Shown one piece after another: positions 44,056-52,653 of a DNA stretch of 64,000 bases (position 1 is the first letter of the stretch; each line of letters begins with the position of its first letter). A program made the position numbers and the translations under genes. Source of the DNA: Synechococcus sp. PCC 6312 (GTDB lineage Bacteria > Cyanobacteriota > Cyanobacteriia > Thermosynechococcales > Thermosynechococcaceae); NCBI RefSeq assembly GCF_000316685.1, contig NC_019680.1:993501-1057500 (forward strand), given 5' to 3'. The notes below the pieces were generated by a model. The model ran no database searches and had not been told where the DNA came from. It saw nothing but the letters and a program-made list of their open reading frames with translations.

Positions 44056-44364
44056 ATGGATAAAAAAGATATTGCTAATGCGAAAAACCCCGATCTTCCT
44101 GCTTCTATGGATGCCCTGCGTCGAGCCTCTGGCCTGGCGATTCAAACCGCAATCCAGACCAACACCGCTATCGTGATTATGGAAAATGGCAAAATAGTCC
44201 GAATTTCAGGGGAAGAACTGAAAAAAAAGCAAAGTTTACGCGGCTCCCTAAAGCATTACGCCAGGCCCGAACTCATTGACCAAGAAAAGGACGCATGGCC
44301 AACCGTAGTCAGTGAAGAATATGAGTATTTATATTTATTTAGAAAAATATCTGAAAATAGTTAG
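44056..44364 (+). CDS. Hypothetical protein upstream of a DUF4160 gene
   Basis: A 102-aa protein; start at MDKKDIANAKNPDLPASMDA, because GGGGAGA lies 8 bp before this ATG; an earlier ATG (44041) is in frame. The middle AIQTAIQTNTAIVIMENGKI, followed by VRISGEELKKKQ, is a short beta unit often seen in small antitoxin-like proteins. Its stop TAG is one base before the DUF4160 start, so the genes are co-translated. Family not recognised with certainty. Confidence 0.6.
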   Translation: MDKKDIANAKNPDLPASMDALRRASGLAIQTAIQTNTAIVIMENGKIVRISGEELKKKQSLRGSLKHYARPELIDQEKDAWPTVVSEEYEYLYLFRKISENS

Positions 44365-44365
44365 T

Positions 44366-44614
44366 ATGCCTGAAATTAGTCGCTTTTATGGAATCATCAT
44401 CAAAATCTTTTTTGCGGATCATCCACCGCCCCATTTTCATGTCATTTATGGAGAATATAACGCCTTGTTCAATATCGAAACCCTAGAGATGATCGAGGGA
44501 GACTTACCCAACAGGGCGATAAAGATCGTTACGGAATGGGCAACGATTTATCAGCAGGAATTGCTAAAAATGTGGCAAAATCAAGAATTCCATAAACTAC
44601 CACCCCTGCAATAA
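44366..44614 (+). CDS. DUF4160 protein
   Basis: An 82-aa protein starting MPEISRFYGIIIKIFFADHP (ATG 44366; upstream open codons overlap the previous gene). The PPPHFHVIYGEYNALFNIET segment is the DUF4160 hallmark, and ALKIVTEW-like helix AIKIVTEWATIYQQELLKMW follows. DUF4160 proteins are regularly paired with DUF2442 proteins and thought to form TA-like pairs; that partner is the next gene, 17 bp downstream. Confidence 0.85.
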   Translation: MPEISRFYGIIIKIFFADHPPPHFHVIYGEYNALFNIETLEMIEGDLPNRAIKIVTEWATIYQQELLKMWQNQEFHKLPPLQ

Positions 44615-44631
44615 AATAGGAAATAAAGATT

Positions 44632-44922
44632 ATGATTTGTCCTAAAATTACGTCAGCTAAAATCATTGAAAACTACACTCTATTAGTAACCTTCTCCAAT
44701 CATCAAACCAGAAAATATAACTGTGAAAAGCTAACAGAAAATCCAGCTTTTTTACCACTTAAACAATATTCATTCTTTAAGAACTTTCAAATAGATCCAT
44801 CGGGCAGCGGTATTGTTTGGAATGATGAGATTGATATTAGCGAATATGAAATTTGGACTAATGGCATTCAAGAGTCTGCTTTAGATCAACTTTCGACATC
44901 AGTGAATCCTGACCATGATTGA
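44632..44922 (+). CDS. DUF2442 protein paired with DUF4160
   Basis: A 96-aa protein: MICPKITSAKIIENYTLLVT, FSNHQTRKYNCEKLTENPAF, then IDPSGSGIVWNDEIDISEYE. This is the short DUF2442 form and differs strongly from the DUF2442 family members of the 4.4-9.8 kb array. It overlaps the HEPN gene by 8 bp. Proposed antitoxin-like role by association. Confidence 0.82.
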   Translation: MICPKITSAKIIENYTLLVTFSNHQTRKYNCEKLTENPAFLPLKQYSFFKNFQIDPSGSGIVWNDEIDISEYEIWTNGIQESALDQLSTSVNPDHD

Positions 44923-45340
44923 TCCCATCCCCCGTTGGGCTTACCGTTTCGATAACTACCACCGCGCCCTCATCCTCTTAGAAGAAGCCATTAACCTCGA
45001 CCGTCCCCTAAGCCAACTGGAAAAAGAAGGCCTAATTCAACGGTTTGAATACACAATGGAACTGGCCTGGAAAACCCTAAAAGACTACCTCGAAAGCGAA
45101 GGCCTGGTGCTAGAGCCAATCACCCCCCGTACCATCATCCGTAGTGCCTTTGAAGCCCGCATCATTCATCAAGGTGACACATGGCAACAGGCCCTCGATG
45201 CCCGGAACCGCATGGCCCACACCTATAACCTGGCAACCTTTGAGCGAGTCCTGACCGAGATCCGAGACCACTACTTCACCGCCTTCAAAGAACTCGATGA
45301 ATTTTTAGCACCCCGCCGCCTAGAAATAGACCCACCATGA
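44915..45340 (+). CDS. HEPN-family protein (HepT-like)
   Basis: A 141-aa all-helical protein of the nucleotidyltransferase-substrate-binding (HI0074-like) HEPN group: RFDNYHRALILLEEAINLDR, QRFEYTMELAWKTLKDYLES, ARNRMAHTYN (R-x4-H like catalytic motif, here RNRMAH). HepT toxins are RNases silenced when the MNT partner AMPylates a Tyr near the HEPN motif (HTYN here). It overlaps mntA by 4 bp. Confidence 0.87.
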   Translation: MIDPIPRWAYRFDNYHRALILLEEAINLDRPLSQLEKEGLIQRFEYTMELAWKTLKDYLESEGLVLEPITPRTIIRSAFEARIIHQGDTWQQALDARNRMAHTYNLATFERVLTEIRDHYFTAFKELDEFLAPRRLEIDPP

Positions 45341-45708
45341 GCGACACCGGAACTGATTGCTTTGGCCTGAGCGACTCGAATCGGGCCATCATTCAAGGGA
45401 TATTAGCCCCATTTTCAGCGCGCCTAGAGGTTGTTGCCGTCTTTGGTTCCCGCGCCCAAGGTCAGTATCGGCCCAACTCAGATTTAGATTTAGCTCTGTA
45501 TGGCAACATTACGGAAACAGACTGTGATCGACTTTGGACATTGTTTCAGGATAGCCCTCTCCCCTTTTCTGTCGATATTATTCCCTACAACAGGATCAAT
45601 CACCCGCCCTTACGCCACCACATTGATCTAGTTGCCCGGCCATTGTTGCGCCATAATCCTGATCAGGGTTTTATATATGTTAATGAGAATAAATCACTAA
45701 AACACTGA
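45337..45708 (+). CDS. MNT nucleotidyltransferase (antitoxin of HEPN/MNT pair)
   Basis: A 123-aa minimal nucleotidyltransferase. Active site: VVAVFGSRAQGQYRPNSDLD with the GSxxxG...SDLDLA pattern and a third Asp in FSVDIIPYN. It AMPylates and silences the HEPN toxin. Its TGA overlaps the hsdM ATG (TGATG), so hsdM is translated directly after the TA pair. Confidence 0.9.
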   Translation: MSDTGTDCFGLSDSNRAIIQGILAPFSARLEVVAVFGSRAQGQYRPNSDLDLALYGNITETDCDRLWTLFQDSPLPFSVDIIPYNRINHPPLRHHIDLVARPLLRHNPDQGFIYVNENKSLKH

Positions 45709-47315
45709 TGTCCGAACAAAACCAAAAACAACTCGGTAGTCTCCTCTGGAACATTGCAGATCAACTCCGGGGAGCCATGAACGCCGATGACTTCCGGGAC
45801 TATATGCTCTCGTTTCTGTTCCTGCGCTACCTGTCCGATAACTATGAAACCGCCGCCGAAAAAGAACTTGGCTCAGACTATCCCAATCCCGCAGACTTGC
45901 CCAACATCACGCCACTTCAACACTGGTACGACCAAAACCCCGATGACATCGCTGAATTTGAAAAGCAGATGCGCCGCAAAGTCCATTACGTCATCAAGCC
46001 GGAATTTCTCTGGGCCAGCATTGCCGAAATGGCTCGCACCCAAAATAGTCAACTATTGGAGACCTTACAAAAGGGATTTAAGTATATCGAGACCGAATCC
46101 TTTGAGAGTACCTTCCAGGGCCTGTTCTCCGAGATTAATCTCGATTCCGAAAAACTAGGCAAAAAGTACACCGACCGCAATGCCAAACTCTGCACGATCA
46201 TTACCGAAATTGCTGCCGGTCTTAACCAGTTCTCAGCCGATACGGATGGCCTGGGAGATGCCTACGAATACCTGATCGGTCAGTTTGCTTCTGGTTCTGG
46301 TAAAAAGGCCGGTGAATTCTATACCCCGCAGCAAATTTCCAGTATTTTGTCAGCCATTGTCACCCTCGATAGCCAAGACCCCAGCACCGGCAAAAAGAAA
46401 CATCTCGATAGCATCATGGACTTTGCCTGTGGTTCTGGTTCACTCCTGCTCAATGTCCGCCGCCAGCTTGGCCCCCACGGCATCAGCAAAATCTACGGAC
46501 AAGAGAAGAACATCACTACCTACAACCTGGCTCGGATGAATATGCTTCTCCATGGGGTGAAAGATTCCGAGTTTGAAATTTTCCACGGTGACACCCTCCT
46601 GAATGATTGGGAGATGTTGCGGGAAGCCAATCCAGCCAAAAAACGTTATTTTGATGCCGTTGTTGCCAATCCACCCTTTAGTTACCGCTGGGAACCGACC
46701 GAAGCCCTAGGCGAAGATATGCGCTTCAAAAACCATGGCCTGGCTCCGAAATCAGCGGCGGACTTTGCCTTTTTATTACACGGTTTCCATTACCTCAAAC
46801 CCGAAGGCACAATGGCAATCATCCTTCCCCACGGCGTACTATTCCGGGGCGGTGCTGAAGACAAGATTCGCCGCAAACTTCTCAAAGACGGCAACATTGA
46901 TACAGTGATCGGTCTGCCTGCAAACCTGTTCTATTCCACAGGCATCCCAGTCTGTATTCTCGTCCTGAAAAAATGCAAAAAGCCTGATGATGTCCTGTTC
47001 ATCAATGCCAGTGAGCATTTCGAGAAAGGCAAACGCCAAAACCGACTTTTGCCAGAACATATCGAGAAAATTGTTGACACTTACCAGTTCCGTAAGGAAG
47101 AAGACCGTTATTCCCGCCGGATCTTGATGAAAGAAATTGAGTCCAATGACTACAATCTCAATATTTCTCGCTATATCAGTACCGCTGTGGCAGAGGCAGA
47201 AATTGATCTAGATACGGTAAATTCTAGCCTGGTCGAAGTAGAGAAGAAAATTGCAGCGGCGAAGAAGAAGCATAACGAGTTTCTCAAGGAACTGGGTTTA
47301 CCCCTCCTGCCCTAA
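45708..47315 (+). CDS. hsdM: Type I restriction enzyme, DNA methyltransferase subunit (HsdM)
   Basis: A 535-aa N6-adenine methylase. Helical N-domain QKQLGSLLWNIADQLRGAMN with FLFLRYLSDNYE. SAM motif MDFACGSGSLLLNVRRQLG, catalytic FDAVVANPPFSYRW, and the preceding GEFYTPQQISSIL. C-terminal coiled region KKIAAAKKKHNEFLKELG binds HsdS. It completes the hsdRSM set although it is separated from hsdS by 2.1 kb of TA-like genes. Confidence 0.96.
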   Translation: MSEQNQKQLGSLLWNIADQLRGAMNADDFRDYMLSFLFLRYLSDNYETAAEKELGSDYPNPADLPNITPLQHWYDQNPDDIAEFEKQMRRKVHYVIKPEFLWASIAEMARTQNSQLLETLQKGFKYIETESFESTFQGLFSEINLDSEKLGKKYTDRNAKLCTIITEIAAGLNQFSADTDGLGDAYEYLIGQFASGSGKKAGEFYTPQQISSILSAIVTLDSQDPSTGKKKHLDSIMDFACGSGSLLLNVRRQLGPHGISKIYGQEKNITTYNLARMNMLLHGVKDSEFEIFHGDTLLNDWEMLREANPAKKRYFDAVVANPPFSYRWEPTEALGEDMRFKNHGLAPKSAADFAFLLHGFHYLKPEGTMAIILPHGVLFRGGAEDKIRRKLLKDGNIDTVIGLPANLFYSTGIPVCILVLKKCKKPDDVLFINASEHFEKGKRQNRLLPEHIEKIVDTYQFRKEEDRYSRRILMKEIESNDYNLNISRYISTAVAEAEIDLDTVNSSLVEVEKKIAAAKKKHNEFLKELGLPLLP

Positions 47316-47327
47316 TCCTAAGACTTA

Positions 47328-47771
47328 CGCCATGATGAACTTATTGGGGCTGATATCACCATCTCTGAGAGCCTTAGCCGTTCCCCGGACGGTAAAACCA
47401 GTGGCTATGCCCGTCAACGGAAAGACACAAGGAATCAAAAGGTGCGAATTATTCCCTTACAACCGAAACTACTGGCCATGTTCCAAGGACGGTCAACGCC
47501 TGAGACCAAACCTAATGAATTGATTTTTTAAGTCTCTAAAGGGGAAACCCATTGATGATCGCAATTTCACTCAGCGGGTTTGGAAAGGATTATGCGTTGC
47601 TGCCAATATTCCTTACCGAGTCACCTATGCAGCCCGCTATAGCTTGGGGAGTCACCTTCTGGATCAGGAGTCAGCATTGCCCAGGTGGCTACAATTCTTG
47701 GGAATCGTCTCGAAACGGTTGCGCGATACTATGCCCATGCTATTAACTTGCCTGAACTCCCTTCATTTTGA
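47328..47771 (+). pseudogene. Decayed tyrosine recombinase (integrase), C-terminal part
   Basis: A frame starting RHDELIGADITISESLSRSP and continuing DGKTSGYARQRKDTRNQKVR and IIPLQPKLLAMFQGR matches cyanobacterial phage-type integrases, then stops at TAA after NELIF. Further on, KPIDDRNFTQRVWKGLCVAA, YRVTYAARYSLGSHLL and (after a frameshift) IAQVATILGNRLETVARYYA are found. The nucleophile Tyr remains in VARYYAH, but the catalytic His of the R-H motif is Tyr (AARYS). The N-terminal half is absent. It lies just before tRNA-Pro. Confidence 0.75.
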
Positions 47772-47902
47772 GAGTATGCAAATTTCGCACCAGTTTTGTA
47801 TAGGTTCTATGGTCAAATGTAGTCTAACTTGACCTAAAAGTAACTAACCCTTAAATCTAACAAAGCCAGTGTTGTCAAAGCTTTAAACATTAGAACCACT
47901 AT

Positions 47903-47975
47903 CGGAGCGGCGGGATTTGAACCCACGACCCCCACTACCCCAAAGTGGTGCGCTACCAAGCTGCGCTACGCCCCG
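47903..47975 (-). tRNA. tRNA-Pro (anticodon GGG)
   Basis: The 73-nt sequence on the minus strand folds into a full cloverleaf: acceptor CGGGGCG/CGCTCCG, anticodon stem CCACT/AGTGG with loop TTGGGGT (anticodon GGG), and a T arm with the GGTTCAAATCC loop. CCA is not encoded. The 3' end points to the integrase remnant, consistent with integration at this tRNA. The 264 bp to the next gene hold no other feature. Confidence 0.93.
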
Positions 47976-48239
47976 TTAGTATGACTATAACATCCCTTGG
48001 CATCAAAACTTATTCAAAAAACTCAAGCTTATCTGGGAAGTAATGGGGAGATGAACCACTGCTATCCTAGGTGCGAAAATCCTGACTAGACTATATTTTG
48101 ATAGATAAGAAAGTTTATATCTTTTGCAGCAAACGGGTGGGCAAAAAAAGGAATTGTATCAAGACAGAGGGGTGAAAGGATCTCCGCAAGGCACAATAGG
48201 GATTAAGAGTGTTTTTTGATACTGTACCTGGGCTAATCT

Positions 48240-49403
48240 ATGCAAATTTATTTAGACTACAGTGCTACTACGCCCTGTCGCCCAGAAGCTATGGCCAGCA
48301 TGAATCGGGTCATGGCCCAGGCCTGGGGGAATCCATCCAGCTTGCATGAATGGGGGCAGCGCGCGGCAACAGTCTTAGAACAGGCCCGGATGCAGGTGGC
48401 CAGCCTCATCAACAGTTCTCCCCTCGGCATTGTCTTTACATCTGGCGGTACAGAGTCCAATAACCTGGCCATATACGGGGTAGCCCGTCAATTCTCGTCC
48501 CCGCAACATTTGATTATTTCCTCTGTAGAACACGCTGCCGTCAGTCAACCCATGGCTTTTTTAGAATCTCAAGGCTGGCAGGTGACCCGTCTACCCGTGG
48601 ATCGCTGGGGGCGAGTTAACCCTAGGGACTTAGATCAGGCTATCCAGGCCAATACGGTGTTGGTTTCGGTCATTTACGGGCAAAGCGAAGTTGGGACACT
48701 CCAGCCGATTTCAGAACTGGCGAAAATCTGTCGTAATCGTGATGTTCTGTTTCATACGGATGCAGTACAAGTTGCCGGGCGTTTACCCGTTGATGTCCAG
48801 GCCCTAGGGGTTGATTTACTTTCCCTCTCCAGCCACAAGCTCTATGGCCCCCAGGGCGTTGGGGCATTATACATTCGGCCGGGTGTCGAATTACATCCTT
48901 TTCTGGCTGGGGGAATGCAGGAGTCGGGGCTGCGGGCTGGGACACAAGCCTTACCCAATATTGCTGGCTTTGGGATTGCGGCTGAATTGGCTGAAGTAGA
49001 ACTCTTGGAGGAAATAGCCCGCTTGCAAACGCTCCGGGAACGCCTCTTTGCCCAACTTTATGCCTGCCCACAACTACAACCTACGGGCCATCGTCTCTAT
49101 CGGTTGCCCCACCACCTGAGCTTTACAGTGATCGATGCCTATGGAACACCGCTGAGTGGAAAGACCCTCGTGCGTCAACTGAATTTAGCGGGTATTGGCG
49201 TAAGTTCTGGCTCGGCTTGTAACAGTGGTAAATCCATTCCTAGTCCGGTCTTAAGAGCAATGGGCTATGACGATGGGCTGGCTAAATCGAGTTTACGGCT
49301 GACCCTGGGTAAACACACCACCGCAGCGGATATTGATTGGGTCGGTCTAGTCCTGCCGCAAGTGATTGAGCGAGTCACCCAGGCCCCGGTACTGATGTGT
49401 TAG
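48240..49403 (+). CDS. Cysteine desulfurase (NifS/IscS family)
   Basis: A 387-aa PLP enzyme that takes sulfur from cysteine for Fe-S clusters, thiolated tRNA and cofactors. Landmarks: IYLDYSATTPCRPEAMASMN, FTSGGTESNNLAIYGVAR, SVEHAAVSQPMAFL, the PLP Lys in SLSSHKLYGPQGVGALY and the catalytic Cys in GVSSGSACNSGK. Closest to cyanobacterial NifS-like/IscS proteins. It is monocistronic here; an IscA/SufA-type carrier is far away at 18.3 kb. Confidence 0.95.
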   Translation: MQIYLDYSATTPCRPEAMASMNRVMAQAWGNPSSLHEWGQRAATVLEQARMQVASLINSSPLGIVFTSGGTESNNLAIYGVARQFSSPQHLIISSVEHAAVSQPMAFLESQGWQVTRLPVDRWGRVNPRDLDQAIQANTVLVSVIYGQSEVGTLQPISELAKICRNRDVLFHTDAVQVAGRLPVDVQALGVDLLSLSSHKLYGPQGVGALYIRPGVELHPFLAGGMQESGLRAGTQALPNIAGFGIAAELAEVELLEEIARLQTLRERLFAQLYACPQLQPTGHRLYRLPHHLSFTVIDAYGTPLSGKTLVRQLNLAGIGVSSGSACNSGKSIPSPVLRAMGYDDGLAKSSLRLTLGKHTTAADIDWVGLVLPQVIERVTQAPVLMC

Positions 49404-49426
49404 ATTCGCCCGAGTTACAACCATGG

Positions 49427-50146
49427 TTAGCCTAAGAACCGGACAGCCCCACTGGCCAACTCATAATAAGCCCCAACAATGTTTAATGCTTCTGCACGAA
49501 TGGCCTCGGCAAGCACCGGAGAGTTTTTTAGCCGCTGTACCTGAAGTCGGACATTGGCTTTAATGGCATTGGTCAAAAGATCACCAGGTTCGGTTTGGGC
49601 GAGGGCAATTGCGGGTTGAATGGCAGTAGTTAGAGAAGACATAACTCCGGGTAGGTTTTTGCCGCTCAAGGTAGCTGTAACAGCCCCGCACCGTTCATGG
49701 CCGAGAACAACAATTAAGGGGGTTTTTAGAATTGTTACGGCATACTCTTCACTAGCGATTTCTTCAGTAATGGCAATATTTCCGGCCACACGCACAACAA
49801 AGAGATCACCAATTCCTTGATCGAAAATAATTTCAGGAATGACCCGGGCATCGGCACAACTGAGAATGGCGGCAAAGGGAGTTTGTGTCTCCGTGACAAC
49901 CGCTAGCTGACGAACATCTTGATGGGGATGAAGGGACTTATTCTGGACAAAACGTTGATTACCAGCAAGTAAACGATCTAGGGCGGTGGTCGGGGTATTG
50001 GGAATTTCCATAGTCTTGCTTTGGTGGTTATTAATGGGGAGCGCATGTTCTAGGCCAAAAGCCTTCCAGGCCGGGTAAGTCACCCCCCACCGACTGATCT
50101 CCCCTAATAATTCCAAGGCAGCGCGGCGTGAAACAGGCATCATCAT
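49427..50146 (-). CDS. Beta-carbonic anhydrase with an N-terminal extension
   Basis: A 239-aa protein. Start at MMMPVSRRAALELLGE (ATG 50146); a longer frame would overlap pyrD. Zinc ligands are in AAILSCADARVIPEIIFDQG (Cys-x-Asp-x-Arg dyad) and VVLGHERCGAVTATL (His, Cys). The N-terminal SRRAALELLG resembles a twin-arginine signal, but the hydrophobic stretch is short (ISRWGVTYPAWKAFG), so export is uncertain. Likely periplasmic or cytosolic CO2/HCO3- interconversion. Divergent from pyrD with 36 bp between starts. Confidence 0.88.
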   Translation of the reverse strand: MMMPVSRRAALELLGEISRWGVTYPAWKAFGLEHALPINNHQSKTMEIPNTPTTALDRLLAGNQRFVQNKSLHPHQDVRQLAVVTETQTPFAAILSCADARVIPEIIFDQGIGDLFVVRVAGNIAITEEIASEEYAVTILKTPLIVVLGHERCGAVTATLSGKNLPGVMSSLTTAIQPAIALAQTEPGDLLTNAIKANVRLQVQRLKNSPVLAEAIRAEALNIVGAYYELASGAVRFLG

Positions 50147-50182
50147 CGGCGAATGAGGGGGGCTGGGGCTAAAATCTAAGGC

Positions 50183-51316
50183 ATGAATCTTTATACCAAC
50201 ATTCTGCGTCCCTTCGTGTTTTCTGGGTTGCGGGCTGATCCGGAAGCTGTTCATCACCAACTGTTGCGGGTTTGTGGGCAAATTGAGGCCTGGGGCGAAA
50301 AAGGGCAGTGGTTGCGGCAACTTTGCCGGAGTCAATACCAGTACTCTGCACCGAAATTATCCCAAAAACTCTGGGGATTAAGCTTTCCGAATCCCTTGGG
50401 TTTAGCACCTGGGTTTGATAAGGACGGCCTGGCCAGTAGTTTTTGGCAGGAATTGGGCTTTGGCTTTGTTGAGGTGGGAACTGTGACCTGGCAGGCCCAA
50501 GGGGGGAATCCCAAACCCCGTTTATTTCGACTCCCGGCGGATCTGGCGGGTCTGAATCGGATGGGGTTTAATAATCTCGGAGCGGTGGCGATGGCGAGAA
50601 CCCTAGAACAGTCAGCGGCAGAGGGCCTACGCACAGTTCCCATTGGGATTAACTTGGGTAAGTCAAAAGTCACCCCCTTAGAACAGGCAGTGGCGGATTA
50701 TGTGCAAAGTTTTCAGGTGCTTCAGCCTTGGGGAGATTATTTTGTTGTCAATGTCAGTTCCCCCAACACCCCAGGCCTGCGAACATTGCAATCTCGGAGC
50801 CAATTAGAGCCAATCTTGGCCGGACTTCAAGCTAGCAATCACCTCAGCAAACCTCTGCTGATTAAGGTGGCCCCAGATTTGGCCTGGTCGGACTTGGATG
50901 AAATTTTAGAGTTGGCCCAGGCCTATCAACTGGCGGGAATTATTGCCACGAACACCACCCTTTCTCGTCACGGCCTCAAGACAACAGTTCTCCCCTCCAC
51001 CCAAGAACCAATTGAAACAGCGGCGGGCGGACTTAGTGGCGCGCCTTTACGGCAAAAGTCCACGGAAATGATTCGCTACATTTATCGGCAAACGGGCGGG
51101 ACATTACCGATTATTGGGGTGGGTGGGGTGTTTAATGCGGCCCAGGCCTGGGAGAAAATTTGCGCTGGAGCGAGTTTGATTCAGGTTTATACGGGTTGGG
51201 TTTATGAGGGGCCGGGCATGGTCAAGGCAATTTTGCAGGGATTAGAGCAGTATTTGGGCGACCAGGCCTGGGCTGACGTAATTGGCCAAGACGCAAAAGA
51301 ACTCCCCTCATCCTGA
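50183..51316 (+). CDS. pyrD: Dihydroorotate dehydrogenase (quinone), class 2
   Basis: A 377-aa FMN enzyme of pyrimidine synthesis, linked to the quinone pool. Membrane-associating N-terminus MNLYTNILRPFVFSGLRADP, FPNPLGLAPGFDKDG, GIMLGKSK-like NLGKSKVTPLEQAVADYV, VNVSSPNTPGLR with the catalytic Ser, TNTTLSR and the FMN-phosphate site IIGVGGVFNAAQAWEKICAG. Full length. Confidence 0.96.
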   Translation: MNLYTNILRPFVFSGLRADPEAVHHQLLRVCGQIEAWGEKGQWLRQLCRSQYQYSAPKLSQKLWGLSFPNPLGLAPGFDKDGLASSFWQELGFGFVEVGTVTWQAQGGNPKPRLFRLPADLAGLNRMGFNNLGAVAMARTLEQSAAEGLRTVPIGINLGKSKVTPLEQAVADYVQSFQVLQPWGDYFVVNVSSPNTPGLRTLQSRSQLEPILAGLQASNHLSKPLLIKVAPDLAWSDLDEILELAQAYQLAGIIATNTTLSRHGLKTTVLPSTQEPIETAAGGLSGAPLRQKSTEMIRYIYRQTGGTLPIIGVGGVFNAAQAWEKICAGASLIQVYTGWVYEGPGMVKAILQGLEQYLGDQAWADVIGQDAKELPSS

Positions 51317-51325
51317 TCCCAACCA

Positions 51326-51997
51326 TCAGCCTATTCTGGCAACTTTTTTATAAATCATGTTGAGGGAAACTGGCTGATCCGTTAAGGCTACGACCGCCCC
51401 CACATAGGTACTCCCAATCATAAAATTTAGGGTTTGGTAGGGATGGGGGCAAGACTCCGACTGAAACAATTGGCCACCAACCGCCTTAATTCTCGCTTCC
51501 AGGCCAGTCCAACAGCTTAAAAATTCTTGGGTGTAATTGGGTTCGGGTAGTAACTTGAGGCGGGCCTGGTCGGTTTGGGAAAAAAAACGTTGGGCAATTT
51601 TTTTTGCTCTTGGCCTCAGTTTAATCTGTTCAATATCTACGCCCACCGGACAATTTTTTGTAACCGCGGCTACGGCCATCTCCCCAGCATGACTCCAACT
51701 AAACTGCCAGGCCGGGTCATGGACGCGTCTATCGAGGTGAGGCTTACCCGTTGGGCTGAAACATAATTCAACCGCAGCCGGTGGGACAATGACATAATGG
51801 CTCAGAACCCAGCGTAATAGACTCCGACTTTGGCGAAACTGTTGTCCAGCCAGATTGAAAACGCCTAATTTCTCCAGCCAGGCCTGTTCAGAAGCCGATA
51901 ACCAGTCCGCCATAACCGAGATTTGCCCTAGCTCTAGTTGCCACAGATCAACATTCAGGGTGGTTTGTTCCCCAGGCCTGGACATGATCATTTGCAT
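51326..51997 (-). CDS. Sfp-type 4'-phosphopantetheinyl transferase
   Basis: A 223-aa transferase that activates acyl- and peptidyl-carrier proteins. Core motifs: FSPTGKPHL, FSWSHAGEMAVAAV, PVGVDIEQIKLRPRAKKIAQ (metal Asp and Glu) and FLSCWTGLEARIKAVGG. The last motif is normally W-(S/T)-x-K-E-A; here the Lys is Leu, which is notable. Convergent with pyrD, 9 bp apart. Start among three nearby ATGs (51997 used). Confidence 0.88.
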   Translation of the reverse strand: MQMIMSRPGEQTTLNVDLWQLELGQISVMADWLSASEQAWLEKLGVFNLAGQQFRQSRSLLRWVLSHYVIVPPAAVELCFSPTGKPHLDRRVHDPAWQFSWSHAGEMAVAAVTKNCPVGVDIEQIKLRPRAKKIAQRFFSQTDQARLKLLPEPNYTQEFLSCWTGLEARIKAVGGQLFQSESCPHPYQTLNFMIGSTYVGAVVALTDQPVSLNMIYKKVARIG

Positions 51998-52065
51998 TTC
52001 GCATTTACTCGTTAAAATTGTCGTAAAGACTGCAGATACCAGCCAGCATTTGGGAGTGATTGGAC

Positions 52066-52653
52066 ATGAGGATTCAGCCGCATCTTCACAAACAGATAAA
52101 AATTGCCTGTTCAGGATTATGTGTTGGTTCGCTCCTACCCCTTGTTTTTACCTTACCCAGCCAGGCCCAGAAAAATCCAGGGGACATCATTGTGATTGGC
52201 AATTCTCCCCGGCAATGGGCCCAAAATCAAAGCTATTGGAATCAATTAGTCGGAGTCTTTGGGCGGGCCATTCCGGCAGCTACGGCTCCTGATCCCTCTA
52301 CCGATACCACCCAGGCCGCGGCAGACCCCCAAGTTCTGATCCAAAAACTCCTCCAAAATATCTCAGTGGGCGCGCCGCAACTGCAACCGATCCTGAAATT
52401 ACCGGGCTCTTCCCAAATCTCAGGGTCCCTCACCAATCGGAATAATCAACCTGTCACCATTGGCGGGGTCAATTTTGAGGTTTTGGATAATACAGGTAAT
52501 GTGATTCAAACTGGCTCGGCCATCCCGGAACCGGCAACCGTGGGGCCTGGGCAAACAGTCACCTATCAACAAACCCTACTAACTGTCCCGTCCGATGTGG
52601 GGGCTTCTGTGCGTTTGATTAATCCCCCCGTCACCATTCAGGGCGGCATCTAA
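52066..52653 (+). CDS. Exported protein of unknown function
   Basis: A 195-aa protein with start at ATG 52066. The signal peptide (RIQPHLHKQIKIACSG, then LCVGSLLPLVFTL) ends with SQA-Q. The mature part has a linker rich in Ala/Asp/Thr and a C-terminal beta domain (SGSLTNRNNQPVTIGGVNFE, VLDNTGNVIQTGSA, VGPGQTVTYQQTLL) that resembles an FxLYD-type fold. Its last 75 bp overlap antisense with the end of the next gene. Confidence 0.75.
   Translation: MRIQPHLHKQIKIACSGLCVGSLLPLVFTLPSQAQKNPGDIIVIGNSPRQWAQNQSYWNQLVGVFGRAIPAATAPDPSTDTTQAAADPQVLIQKLLQNISVGAPQLQPILKLPGSSQISGSLTNRNNQPVTIGGVNFEVLDNTGNVIQTGSAIPEPATVGPGQTVTYQQTLLTVPSDVGASVRLINPPVTIQGGI

Noticed and set aside
47552-47832. Two short plus-strand open frames after the first integrase stop as separate genes
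   Set aside because: Both are pieces of the same decayed tyrosine recombinase in shifted frames.
50147-50335. 63-codon N-terminal extension of the carbonic anhydrase
   Set aside because: It would run antisense through the pyrD start and has no family similarity; the ATG at 50146 is preferred.
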